A DNA stretch of 64,000 nt from positions 310,001 through 374,000 of the forward strand of contig WHVA01000038.1 in NCBI GenBank assembly GCA_015179125.1, written 5' to 3'. Every line of letters starts with the position of its first letter. Within the stretch, counting starts at the first letter, position 1. The notes beneath the pieces were generated by a model. The model made no database searches, had not been told where the DNA came from, and saw only the letters and a program-made list of their open reading frames with translations. The translations under genes and the position numbers were made by a program. Below, in pieces: positions 10,845-21,830 of the stretch. Origin of the DNA: Gautieria morchelliformis. Taxonomy: Eukaryota > Basidiomycota > Agaricomycetes > Gomphales > Gomphaceae.

Positions 10845-11463
10845 TCAGGCGATTTCGGCTATGAATGTGTGTATCCATAATGCCTCCTTTGCAGCATGCG
10901 TTGCTGCTGTGTACTCTGCCTCTGTCGTTGACAATGCAACAATTGGCTGTTTCTTTGAGCTCCAAGAGACAGCCCCTCCATCAATGGTGAATACATACCC
11001 AGATATGGAGTGACGGTGCTCCTGTGAGGCCCAGTCTGCATCTGAGAAAGCCTCCAGACCTGTTTGTGATCCACCGATGACGAGTACCATATCTTTCGTC
11101 GCTTTCAGGTAACGAAAAACTCTCTTGACTGCCTCCCAGTGCAGCCTCCCAGGGTTCTGCATGAACTGAGACAAAAAGGACACTGCGAACGAAATGTCCG
11201 GTCGAGTGCCTAAGGCTGCATACATGAGGGAGCCCATAGCCTCCCTGTATGGCACATTGCGCATGTCTTCGAAATGGCGTGGTGTGGAAGGGCATTGGGT
11301 TATTGAGAGTTTGTGATGGAGGTCAAGCGGTGTGCTTAGGGGGTTTGCATCCTGCAAGTTAAACCTCTCAAGAATCCTCTCAATATATGCACGCTGTGAG
11401 AAAGAGATTGTGCGTGCTTCATGCACGTGCTTCACCTCTACCACCAGTAGCCAGTGTAAGTCT
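10845..11463 (-). pseudogene. Copia-A RT C-terminal part and RNase H
   Basis: The frame reads DLHWLL.VEVKHVHEARTISFSQRAYIE, then NVPYREAMGSLMYAALGTRPDISFAVSFLSQF, then the RNase H core with DADWASQEHRHSISGYVF, the SWSSKKQPIVALSTTEAEY motif and EALWIHTF. These are standard copia blocks. Its upstream part continues across the solo LTR at 11469-12021 to 12027. The last part of RNase H (after about 10845) is not open in this frame. Confidence 0.85.
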
Positions 11464-11468
11464 CCCAT

Positions 11469-12021
11469 TGTCAGGGGACACCCTGTTTTCCATTTCCAGT
11501 TCCGACACCACACCCAGTTCCGACTCCATTTCCGACTCCGGTTCCGGTTCCGATTCCATCTCCGCCTCCGCTTTCGGAAATGATTCCGCTTCTGGGAGAA
11601 CTTCCACCAGTTCTGTTCGCTTTGCCAGTTCCACTCCAATTTCTGACTTCCACTCTCGGAACAGTGTCGGAAATCAAGTGACTCACATAATAGGTGGCAT
11701 CAAGGGTCGATCAAGGGTCAGGGAGGTCAGGGGGATGCAGGGTTGATGGCGGGTGCCAAGTGTTGTCCCTGGCTGCGCAGCGTACTATAATACGGGGTCG
11801 CTGACATTGGGGGCCCTTAGACTTTTCTCTTTGGATTTCCCCTTGTCAGGTGAGAATCCCCTCTCTTGTATACTCTATTCTTTTATACATACTTTGGATT
11901 TCCCCTTGTCAGGTGAGAATCCCCTCTCTTGTATACTCTATTCTTTTATACATACTTTGGATTTCCCCTTGTCAGTTGTGTGGTAGTGGGATTTCCACAA
12001 CCAGCCAGGGTTGCCCTTACA
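11469..12021 (-). mobile_element. Solo LTR in Copia-A, 553 bp
   Basis: The ends are TGTCAGGGG and TTGCCCTTACA on plus (TGTAAGGGC...CCCCTGACA on minus), with target duplication CCCAT at 11464-11468 and 12022-12026. Removing it restores the RT frame KDMGDLHW. On minus it holds TATAAAAG boxes inside a 63-bp tandem array, which suggests that minus is its transcription direction. The plus-left part is rich in TTCCGAC-like motifs. Confidence 0.9.
11831..11975 (-). repeat. 63-bp tandem repeat carrying the LTR's TATA box
   Basis: Units start TTGGATTTCCCCTTGTCAG at 11831, 11894 and 11957, the third partial. The first two are identical as read by eye. Each full unit includes TATAAAAGAATAGAG on minus, so the core promoter is duplicated. 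Confidence 0.9.
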
Positions 12022-12026
12022 CCCAT

Positions 12027-12492
12027 GTCCTTGATCTTAAGGACAGTATGCAGTTCATCCTTGACCTTGCGAATGGTACCCTTCGAGTTGCCAGCCATAG
12101 TAAGGTCGTCCACATCCACAGCAATGATCAATGCATCTTGGCTGGCGTACCTATGGAACACCGCGTGCTCGGCCTCGCATCGCGTGAATCCAAATTGGTA
12201 CATAATACCACTCAGCATCTCGTAGCACTCTCTCCCAGACTGTTTCAGTCCATAAATGGCACGGTTGAGGCGGCAGACATAATGTTCCTTCCCAGGAACT
12301 ACATATCCTCTTGCTTGGCGCATGTAGACTGTCTCAGTGATCGGGGTGTTGAGATATGCCCAATCTATGTCGGTTTGCTCGAGTTCTGACTGCAAGGGCA
12401 GTGATGATTCGAATGGCGGACAGTTTGGCAGTGGGAGAAAAGGTTTCATTGTAGTCTATCCCCTCTGCCTGTGAGAAACCTTGCACGACGAG
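12027..12492 (-). pseudogene. Copia-A reverse transcriptase, middle part
   Basis: Reading on minus from the LINE junction: LVVQGFSQAEGIDYNETFSPTAKLSA, then a one-base frameshift near 12390, then DIDWAYLNTPITETVYM, CRLNRAIYGLKQSGRECYEML, and the catalytic region AVDVDDLTMAG near 12102-12122 (VDD with Val-Asp before it instead of the usual Tyr). It ends KIKDMG at the solo LTR. The frameshift makes it non-functional. Confidence 0.85.
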
Positions 12493-12503
12493 CCTGGTTT
12501 CGT

Positions 12504-12504
<1 letters not shown>

Positions 12505-12535
<31 letters not shown>
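12505..12535 (-). other. LINE-1 poly(A) tail
   Basis: A run of about 30 T on plus adjoins the target duplication, with four extra bases (CGTG) between the two. This marks the 3' end of the element on minus. Confidence 0.9.
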
Positions 12536-12538
<3 letters not shown>

Positions 12539-13059
12539 TCAATTTATTCGACCTCAGGCTGGGCCTACGGTGGTCACTACATGCATTGTACCTAAAGTGG
12601 GTGGGCCTTTCCCCTCGCTCCCTGGGACTCCCAACCCGCTGCATCCTTGAGTGGGCGGTTGCACCGATGACGGGCCCTTCACCCCCCGCCGGCCTGGCCC
12701 CTTGGACCGTTTACCGCCCCCCTCTTGCAAGGTAAGTACTCCTTCTTATCTCCTGGTGATTACTGGGGTGGGTGGTCTGGCTTTGTAAGTGCCTGGACAC
12801 CGAAGCGAACTAGCATGACAAGAAGGAGCGCTGCAGTCAAAGAGGATAAAGATTTGTTGAGTCTTCATGATCTTGCTGCGCCGAGTCGATACGCGCCGCT
12901 GCACAGGCTTCATGGGGGAGTAGATTGAGGTTTTGGCTGTGATTTTGAGGAAGAGATAAAGGTGTGGGGCATGTTTCATGGGCATACTCGTAGCTGTGCC
13001 TTGTTGTCGTGGTGTCATCAGCGCGTGTAATCTGTCAAACCGATGGATCTGTTTTTAGA

Positions 13060-16000
13060 TTAAGGCGGTGGGGGAGAGACATCACCGAAGGTCCCTTTGA
13101 GCCGCCCTGTCGCAGCAACATATCTCAGCAACACAGTCATCAAGTCACGCTTCCCCAACAGGTCCCTGACCGACTTGGACTTCCGGCCCAACTTTCGTTG
13201 CAGCCCATGACGGGCATGCTCATGTGCGCGGCAATCGAAAAGGAAATGGTGGGTTGTCTCATCGGCCCTGTGGCATGCTGGGCACACAGGGGAGGGCACC
13301 CTTTTGATCCGGTGTAAGTGCTTGTTGAGCGGCACATGGCCGGTCCGCAGCTGCGTGATCAGGCTCTGTTGCACACGAGTGAAGGCTGCTGTATCGCTAA
13401 GGTATCTGTGCGAGGGGAGACTACCATCGATCCTTGCCAGTCGAGCGTAGCGGGGTGATTGACTCCACCTCTCCCGCCAGGTGTGCTGCGCTTGTGTCCT
13501 GTACACCTGTCTCGCTTCCGCCAGGCTACATGGCAGCAGCTCAGTTCTTAGAAAGGCAGGGAGTGCACTCATGTGGCTGTTCTCTCATGCCGCTGCCTTC
13601 TTTGTCTCTAGATCGGCATCCTCGTTGCCCGCGACCTTATCATGGCCTGATATCCAGGCTATTTTCAGGGCTATGCGGCGCCTCCGGGAGGGTGCTGCGG
13701 CTTGTTTGCCAGGTCGTATACTTGTCCCAGGATGTGTTGTGCCAACCTGGGCTGGATATTTTTTAGACCCTGTATTACCCCTTGGTTATCTAGCAGGATA
13801 GTTGTCATCCTGATGTCTCTCTCTCGCCCCAGCAGTTCAAGGGCTAGTGCGATGCCAATCGCTTCGGCCTCATAGGTGGTGTGGCTGGCGAGCGGCCCCA
13901 GCTGGAACCGCAGGGCTGCGACCCTTCTCCCCTGCTTGTACAGGACCGCCGCAGCTCCTGGAACTCCATCTAACCCCGAGCCATCGGTGTAGATCTTGGT
14001 GTTCACCGTGCTTCGGCCCTCATCCTCCTTCGAGTCCTCCCTGGAGTCCGCTATCTCAGTGTAGAAGAGGCAGGGAACATCAGGCGCATGCACGAAAGGG
14101 ATGATCTTCTCGTAAGCAGCCGGGTCGAGGCTGAACCTGTGTATTAGCTGGTGCATCGGGGATGGGTGCTTCTTGACCAGCCAGTGGGCACAGGAACGGA
14201 TGGGACGGTGGAGAGGATGTTGCTTGGGGAGGGCCATCATGCGGCTGGCAGCCCTGTGACAGACATCCGCCAGTAGAAGCTCCAGCGGCTGTACGTTGGC
14301 ATGGGCCTCCAGCACGTCACTAGCAGTGGTGCGCATGGCCCCGGTAATAGCAATGGTGGCTATTCGCTGTATGGAGGTCAGTTTACCTACCACCCCTACT
14401 GAGCCTGTCGCCCTCTTTCTCCCCACCACTCTTTGAACCGGCACAAACCAGACATCGGCTGCATAGGAGAACTTAGGGATCGCAACCGCGCAATACAGTT
14501 GCCTCATGTACGTTGTCCGTATACCTGTGGAGGGTTTAGACAGTCTGCGGGAAAGTAGTGTCCACTTAACAGCCTTCGCTACCGCCTTCTCCGCCTGCAC
14601 TTTCCACCGAAGTTCTTCGTCAAGGTAGACCGCCAGGAACTTGTGAGCTGAGATGGGTTGTATCGTTGTCTCCTCGTACTCGAAGGCTGGTCTCGGCTCT
14701 CACATGGTCTTACCTGGTCGTTCAGGGTCCGGAACCCACCTCCTTGAGAAGCCAACCACTGCGAACTTCGACTTCTTGAAGCGCGACAGGTGGGTCTGCG
14801 ACCATTCCTTCACCCCGCCTTCCTTCAGCAACATCTCTCTTAGGCCATCATATGCTTCTTCATACGAGTTTCCCTCGGAGTATAGGTTGGCATCGTCCAC
14901 GTAGGCTATTGCTGCCTGGCCCTTCCCGGAGGCGACGTCTAGAAGGTCAGCATTGTAGAACAGGTATAGAATCATGGACAGTGGGTCGCCCTGCCCAATT
15001 CCATTATCTATCGGCACCCAGTCTGACAGGAAATCGTCGAATTTGAGTCTGGTGCGCCTGCCGTCTAGCATTTGTTCCATGAAGAGCACGTAGGCTTCCG
15101 GCACCCTCCGCTTTCTCATATTGTGGAGCAAGCGGTCCGTGACGGCGTTCGGAAATGCGCCTTCTATGTCTACAAAGAGCATGACAGCAACTTTCTTTCT
15201 TCGCCACGCGCCTTTTATCTTGTTGACTGCCAGATGAATAGAGTCCATAGTTGTCCTCCCCAGCCTTCCCCCGAAATGATTAGCTGGCAAGAGGCCATAC
15301 TTCTCTGTCATGTAGACCAGATCCTCGGCTACGATCGCTGAAAGTACTTTCCCTATCATGTTGAGGAGTGCAATGGGCCGGTATGCCTTTGGGACATCGT
15401 AGGTGGCTTTGCCCGGTTTCCGTATGACCCCCGTGATCCAGGCCTTCCAGCAATCACTGTAGGTATTCAGCGCAAAAGTGGCCCGATAGATGCAGAGGAG
15501 GTACTCAGCAAGCAGATATGCTGACTCATTTAGGACCACATTTGGGATCCCATCATCCCCCAGCGCTTTGTGAGGTTTCAGCCAACTCAGCTGGCGTCTG
15601 AGCTGGTCCTCGTGGAGCTGGAAGGCATGCGGCACTCGTTTTGGGTAGCGGTAGGTTGGCGGCACTTGTGACTCGGCTGGCTTGGGTGGGAAGAACACTG
15701 TTGCAAGCGCTCTACTTTTGTCCTCATTGGTTTCCACTGCCTCCACGCTACTCCCGGCGCTGGCAGTGCGCAGCGCCGGGATCCTTGACCTCCCCCCATC
15801 TGTGGCAGGGTTGGTCAGGTACTTGTTTGCCGTCCACAGAAGCCCTTCGTCGAGCCCCTCCAGGTAGTCGATCCAGTGTTGCATCTTCGCCGCGCTGATT
15901 GCCTTGCCATATTTTTCGCCAATCTCCCTGTGTTCTTCATGGGGAGGGTGGTCAGCATTGGCATGATGTATGTAGGATAGGTTATTTAGCCGATTCTTAG

Positions 16001-17012
16001 CCTTTTTTAGTTCAGACAGTTCCCTGTTCCACCACCTCTGTGAGTGTGGCACTGGCTTCGAGAGCGGCACAACTGTGTCTATAGTGTCCTGAATAGCTGT
16101 CGTAAGCATGTTAACCATCTCATTGAACTCATCTAAGGTGCTGAGCTCCTTCACGTCTGGGACCGCCTCCAGCTGCTCCGCCAGCCGCTCCCTAAACTCA
16201 TCCCAGTCGACCATTCGAAAGTTGCGGAATGGTTTGGGCTCTTTGATTTCTACTTCGACGTCCAACGTAGTGAGGAAAGGCACGTGATCAGTGCCAGGGC
16301 CTCTCCTGCTCGGGGCGGTGTCGCAGGTGATGACTGAGTCGACGATGTTGTCCATACAGAATACATTGTCGACTCTTGTCCAGTTTTTTGTTGACATTGA
16401 TTGCAGGGTGGGGAGGTGTCTTGGCAGTGTCATCACTAGGTTGTGGTCTGCTATTAGAGAGATCAGCTCCTCTGCAGCTCTGGTTGTGTCCGCCCTGAAG
16501 AGGTGGTGATTTCTTTCCTCGTCCCACATGGGGTGGTGTCGGTTGAAATCACCACACCATACCATGGAGTCTGTCCCATGTTGCAAGATGCGACCGCGCT
16601 CTGAGTTGACGAAGCCGTCCACCGCTCTCAGCGTTGCTGAGTGTCCGCAGTTGTTGTAGATATTGAAGATGGTAATTTTTCCCTGGGGGTGCTTGAATTG
16701 AATGGCTGTGACGTCGTTGGTTCCTGCAATCAGGACCTGCAACCACGTATTGGTGTCCAGCGCCGCATTCACCAGGATGACTGATTGCTTGGTAGCTGTG
16801 TTAGTAAGGTGGGAAGTGGGATATAGTACTCACCAGTGGTAGTTTGCCTTCGTATTTCCAAGCATGTCAATGTATGGCTCTTGTAATAGTAGCAGGTCCC
16901 ACTCTTTGTGCGCCGTGGAGTTGATGAGGTCGTATTGGGCTTTGTTGGACTTGTTGAGACTTTGTTGGTATAGTCTCAATCTCTTCGGTGAGGGTTCAAA
17001 CACTTGATTCAT
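13060..17012 (-). pseudogene. LINE-1 ORF2, endonuclease-RT-RNase H polyprotein
   Basis: The start ATG (17012-17010) overlaps the ORF1 stop as ATGA. N-terminal apurinic-type endonuclease motifs: LLLQEPYID, GDFNRHHPMWDE, RVDNVF, TDHVPFLT. RT motifs: PKAYRPIALLNMIGK, FVDIEGAFPNAV, NGIGQGDPLSMILY and the catalytic AYVDDANLY near 14889-14905. RNase H: YTDGSGLDGVPGAAAVLY, YEAEAIGIALAL, LLDNQGVIQG and, after a frameshift near 13690, WISGHDKVAGNEDADL. The C-terminus has LRTGHVPLNKHL and CPACHRADETTHHFLFDC. In-frame TGA codons lie at 16830-16832, 14700-14702 and about 13585-13587. It would nick target DNA and copy the RNA in place if intact. Confidence 0.9.
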
Positions 17013-19261
17013 TGCGGACGGTCTGGCGGGGATGTCCCTCCATCTCTACCTGTGCTGCCCCCCCTGGCGGTGGGGCCTAAGCTGATGTTGTTGGGGGGGC
17101 TGGCTGGGCTGGTGTGATGGCGTGGGGGTATAGGCTGTGACATGTGTCCCTCCTGTGGGAGTGGCGTCCTGCGCCCGTATTGTAGGGTTGTCTGTCTGAA
17201 GCCTCCCTTCCGGTGCTGAACTGTCTCCCAGCCCCCACCATGTGTCAACACGTGTGGCTGGGCGGCTGCCATGGAGGATGATCATATCTTTCTAGGAAGT
17301 GTATGTATTTTCATTCTACTTTTAACTCATAATATAAAGAAAAGCTCATAATTTGGATATGAATAGACAAGTATATTTTACATTTTATGAAACAGAAATA
17401 AATTAGTACTATACCCTGCCATACATATCATATTATATATACATATATTCTATATTCTATATCCTCCTTTTATCTATTCTAAGTGTCTATCAATATTCAG
17501 TCTCTTACTATAATATTCTAATGTATCTTTTCAACCTAGATGAACATACTCATACAGAAGTTTTATATGTATTAGTGTTGCTCTATAAATCTGATATAAT
17601 AATATTCTTATATATTAGAAATAGTAGTTTTGAAATATATACTATGTAGGTCCTTATCTCGTAGTACATAGACTTTATGAATAACCTCCCATGGGTATTG
17701 GGGGTGGTGGTGGCAGTTTGGGTGGCTGCGACATGTGCGTCCAAGCCTCCTCGGTGGGAAAGTACGGCATCTGGTTCTCAAGTAATTTAGCATCCATTTC
17801 CACGCACTTACCTAAGAAAGTGGGACAGGTCCTAGCCCAGCTTGCATGGTTGTTCGACCTGCATGACACACAGTATCGCCTCATGTGGCTGCATGTCGCT
17901 GTCCTGTGTCTCCCGCCACAGGTATCACACGTGTCGTGTTCTTGTGGGCAGTCGTAGGATAGGTGGTTCCACCCGTGGCACTTGAGGCAGCGGGTGGGCT
18001 CCTTCTTGCACTTTTCAGCGTACACTTGCTTCTGGCATATTATCAGCCCCTCCGTGAGCACCTTGTTGGCTATTTCCAGTGTGATGAAAGTGACGAGCAT
18101 GTGGCCGCATGTTTGGTTGGCCGCCCAGCGCTGCTTGGGTTTGATCCATCTAGCCTTGTCGACCGCCCCACAGGCGAGCTGGTTGTTCTCCTCTATGCCC
18201 CTCAGCTCGCCCTCCCTTTCTGGCTCAAGATGTAGCGGTATGAATTGGAGTACAAGAGGGAACAGGCGTGTTTTCATCCTTGCGTCAGGGGCTAATGCCT
18301 CTGTGAATTGAACCCTATGTCGTGCTTCATTGAGCCATCTTGCCACCTTCTCGGAGTTAAGCTTGAAGAGGACACCCCCATTGGCTAGTCTTCTGGCACT
18401 GACCGCGGCATGGGAATCGTCTGGATCCATGCTGCCAATAATTTCATTGGCTCTCAGAACGAGGCGGGCGTTATCAAGCTCCCCTAGGATGCAGTCTCCT
18501 ACGTTTGCAGCATCCACGAGCACCTGTCTTTGCTTAACGCCTTCCCTCGCCTGTACCCTGGCACCCAGGGTGGTCGCCTCTGATGGTGCTCTCTGTGGCG
18601 CTGTCGCAGCTTTTAGAATGGCATCCCGATAGGTGGTCATGGATTCATTGATCTGGGACGCTGAGGTGGCGACTGTAGTGGTCACTGACTGTATCGCTGT
18701 CACGGCCGCCGCCACATCCTCTGCGACCTGGTGGGAAAGGCTAGCCGCGCCTTCGATCATTGTGGTGGCTTTGCTGAGCATAGCCACGGCCTCTTGTATC
18801 TGTCCAGTGAGCTCCACCCTTTCTGCCCCTACACCTTCCTTTACCATCCCTATGATCCTCTCGCTCCTCGCCTCATCCCCTATTCGCTCCACCACGAAGG
18901 CAACAGATTGCATAGCATTGACTGCTTGCCGCGGCACCCCTTTGTACTGCGTGGCTTGGAGCAGCGCAGTGGATAGTGCGTCAACTGTCCAGCAAGCGCC
19001 CGGTACTGTTAGCAAGGTGCATTCAAGATACTGCTTACCTTCTTCATCGTTCGTTATGTCCTGGCCTGGCAGGCCCCGTATCTCCTCATGGGTGAGCGTC
19101 TCCGTATCCACAGCCGCTCCCCTGGTGGTAGGGCGGGTCGCAGGTGCCTGTTTTTCGGCAGAGGGTGCTACTCGCTCAGTCTCTGCCTGTTTTTCTTTGG
19201 CCGGGGCTGCTGTCACTCTGGGCTGTATTCAGCCCTGGGCGTCAAGCTTTGCCTGCGCCAT
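17009..19261 (-). pseudogene. LINE-1 ORF1, zinc-knuckle RNA-binding protein
   Basis: The likely start is the ATG at 19261-19259 (MAQAKLDAQG) with a TGA eleven codons later. The long open part runs from 19228 to the MITE junction at 17689 and resumes after 17273 to a TGA at 17011-17009. The N-terminal half is Ala/Glu-rich and probably helical. The C-terminal part has CLKCHGWNHLSYDC, CDTCGGRHRTATC and CVSCRSNNHASWARTC knuckles, as in LINE ORF1 nucleic-acid chaperones. The MITE-like insertion sits after PPPIPM; joining the flanks through the CCATG repeat gives PIPMAAAQPHVLTHG in frame. Confidence 0.88.
17274..17688. mobile_element. AT-rich MITE-like insertion, 415 bp, in LINE-1 ORF1
   Basis: It is flanked by CCATG at 17269-17273 and 17689-17693. 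The ends are short imperfect inverted repeats: GAGGATGATCATA on the left and GAGGTTATTCATA on the right (minus). The interior is strongly AT-rich with no coding frame. Removing it and one CCATG restores the ORF1 frame. The superfamily cannot be assigned from such short ends. Confidence 0.75.
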
Positions 19262-19495
19262 GGTCGGGGTCGTCGCCAGCCACTGTGTCGGGGTGACCTT
19301 TCCCCTCCCCCACTTGTTGACGCTTCGATCGACATCGGGGCTGGGGCTGTATGGATGGATGGGTTCTGGTCTCTAGGTGTGCAGAGAGAGCGTTTTGGAA
19401 GCGTAGCTACGCAGATATGTCGCAAATTTGCTTAGAACCAGTTAAGCGCCCTGCCAATGGTGGTGGTCAGAGTGCAAGCGAAGTCCTCCTGGTTT

Positions 19496-20288
19496 TGTGT
19501 GCCACCACTTCACCACTTGCATCATGCTTGTAATGGAACACTAGCTTGCTGCCAACAATATTTGCGCCATCTGGGGGCTCAACAAGATCCCAAGTCCTCA
19601 GGGTTGCATGTTGGTCTAGCTCCCGCTTGATGGACACATCCCATTGTGGCCAGTCATCACGGGAGCACGCATTGCTGAGACTCGTTGGGTCTCCCCCTGC
19701 ATCGTGTACTGCCGCTGCCATTGAAGATTCAAATGGCCGGTGTGTCTCCCCCTCAGGGCTGGTGGTATCAACCTCCAGCTCTGTCAGGGCAACCAGGGCT
19801 GCACCTCCAGTGGGCATTGGCAGGCCTTGCAGATAGGCGGGTGCATTTGAGCGGCCTGTGCTGCTGCCTGTGCCCTCTGCAATCCCTCTCACATATGCAG
19901 AAGGCTTCTGTGTGTGGTGACCCCTGCCTTGTGGCAGGTCTTCTGGGGGATCCATGGCCTCAAATCCCTCAAGGGGGTCAATTCTCGCAGGTTCTATAGG
20001 GTCTGTAGGAGGCGGTTGGCCATGAGGGGTGCCACTGGCATTCTGACTGCCTTGGGAGGAAGACTCACCCTCAGTCAGTGTGTCAGTGGGGGTGATAAGG
20101 ACGGGAGCCTCAAATGTAACATTGCGCTCCACTGTGACACGGCGTTTCCTGGGCCAGTATACCCTGTGTCCTTTGCTTTAATCACAATATCCCACCCAAT
20201 TCCCTTCTTCCGCCTTTGATTCTAACTTGCCACTATTTTCCTTTAGGACATAGACCCTTGTGCCCCATTCTGGCAGGTCACTGAGGTC
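19496..20288 (-). pseudogene. Copia-A integrase C-terminal linker and start of RT
   Basis: Minus reads PDLSDLPEWGTRVYVLKE from the solo LTR junction, then a GNWVGY block. A Pro/Ser/Thr-rich linker follows (ITPTDTLTEGESSSQGS...), then the RT start WPQWDVSIKRELDQHATLRTWDLVEPPDGANIVGSKLVFHYKHD up to the LINE junction. The linker between integrase and RT is normal for copia. Confidence 0.8.
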
Positions 20289-20293
20289 TGGCT

Positions 20294-20881
20294 TGTAGAA
20301 AGTCTGGTCGGCGGGGTTGTGTACGTAGGAGCGGTTCGTGAGGTTCGTGGAGAAACATAAAGAGAATAGAGATGGGAAAACAACTACAGCTGTATGCACA
20401 AACACCATGTGCAGTGACAGCAACACTAAACACCAACTGATATATCACCTATCCAGTCATAAGCCTCATGGGCTAGAACAAGAGCACAAAGATGGAGATT
20501 TACTGCCTAGATTGTTATTGTACAGTAGCTAGCTATTTAACTACTTGGAAAGAAGCTATACTAGGATAGAAGTGGGAAGGGGGTTGTGGAGCGAACAAGT
20601 GCCGCCGGTGCTGTGCCTATCATGTGGAGTTTAATGTATGCATCAGAAATGATGGAGCGCCTTCCGTGCTCCATCAGATCTGTGCCTTGGTCGACCCCGG
20701 AACTCGGCTCAAGGTCAAAGCTACCGGCTAGATGTGCGTGCGAGTGATAGCGCATGCACTCATGATATGCAGTGCCGGCAGTAATTATGTGCACATCTAT
20801 GTCCTGGGATGTGCCGGGAAGTTGTTATGACCTTGTTAGTGGTGTATATGAATGTAAAAATCGATTTCCCTATTCATAACA
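20294..20881. mobile_element. Solo LTR in Copia-A, 588 bp
   Basis: Ends are TGTAGAAAG and TTCATAACA on plus. The direct repeat TGGCT lies at 20289-20293 and 20882-20886. Removing it rejoins the integrase frame HGMKPDLSDLPEW. No coding sequence lies inside. Confidence 0.88.
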
Positions 20882-20886
20882 TGGCT

Positions 20887-21830
20887 TCATGCCATGCACC
20901 AGCTTGTATGGCGTCCTGCCATCGAGTGCACGTGTGGAGGTGCGGTTCTTTAACCATACCGCATGCTGGACTGACTCAGTCCACAAAAACTTTGGCAAGT
21001 TGGTCGACAGGTGCATCGCACGTGCATGCTCCAGCAATGTGCGATTCAGCCGCTCTGACACGCCATTTTATTCAGGTGTGTCATGGACAGTGAGGCTTCT
21101 GACCATTCCTTTTGATTTCAGGTGGTCTGTGAACTCCTGGGAGAGGTACTCCCCCCCACGGTCAGTCTGCAGTCCCTTTAACCTCGCGCTGTGCTGTGTT
21201 TCGACCCACGCTTCATACTGCTTGTAGCAGCTAAAAGCATCACTCTTCTTGGCCATTGGTACCAGGTAGGTCCACTGATTGTAATCGTCGGTGAAGCTGA
21301 CGAAGTATTCCTTTCCATCATAGCTTTGAGGGTTTGCTGGCCCCCAGACGTCCGAGTGGACCTTCTCACCAAATTTACCGGCACATGGACCCTCCCTCTT
21401 CTATGGGACAGGTTTCTGTGTGGGCTTGGCTTGCACACATGCCGTGCAAAATCCGGGCTGACTAGCCATGGCAACCTCAAGCCCTGTTATGGTACTGTCC
21501 TGGACCAATTTCCTGGTGGCCTGTGGGGAAATATGCCCCATCCGGCGGTGCAATTCATCCATAGTGAGTGGCTTCCTTGCTACATTTGCCGCTGCTGCCG
21601 TTGACCTGTGCTCTACTTTGTAGAGACCATTCGAGAGCGGGGCCTGTCCAATCAGTGTCCCTTTCATGTCTTGAATCAAACACTTTGGTCCTTCAACAGG
21701 ACTGAATAACCGGCTGCATCGTAGCGCACTAGGGAGACCAGGGTGAAAGTAAGGTCCGGGCAATATAGCACGTCCCTCAAGGTTACGTATGTCGTTGTTT
21801 TCCCATTAGGAATACCGACCCTCATGTTCC
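20887..21830 (-). pseudogene. Copia-A pre-integrase zinc finger and integrase core
   Basis: Blocks on minus: LTMDELHRRMGHISPQATRKLV with CTACVQAKP (His2Cys2 finger); then SDVWGPANPQSYDGKEYFVSFTDDY (first catalytic Asp); LQTDRGGEYLSQEF (second Asp); and NGVSERLNRTLLEHARAM (Glu). A TAA at about 21068 replaces the Gln expected in the PEQNG motif. Frames change near 21400 and 21765. The frame ends at the solo LTR junction after HGMKP. Confidence 0.82.

Larger units (their letters stand above)
12501..19487 (-). mobile_element. LINE-1, non-LTR retrotransposon inserted in Copia-A
   Basis: It has ORF1 with zinc knuckles and ORF2 with endonuclease, RT, RNase H and a terminal Cys/His motif, then a 3' UTR and a poly(A) tail (poly-T at 12507-12535 on plus). 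The 8-bp repeat CCTGGTTT flanks it at 12493-12500 and 19488-19495. Joining the flanks rebuilds the Copia-A frame HKTRLVVQGF. The architecture fits the fungal Tad1/I-like LINE group. The element is complete at both ends but carries stops, a frameshift and the insertion at 17274-17688. Confidence 0.92.

Noticed and set aside
12481-12735. Plus frame with poly-Phe
   Set aside because: It is the poly(A) tail of LINE-1 read on the wrong strand.
16805-16850. Intron-like GTGAGT...ACACAG in LINE-1 ORF2 after YHW
   Set aside because: Reading straight through gives conserved residues on both sides (YHW*VLYPTSHLTNTATKQSVILVN) with a single TGA in an otherwise open frame; removing the stretch would delete part of the endonuclease.
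18633-19376. 247-residue plus frame over LINE-1 ORF1
   Set aside because: Antisense shadow of the Ala-rich ORF1.
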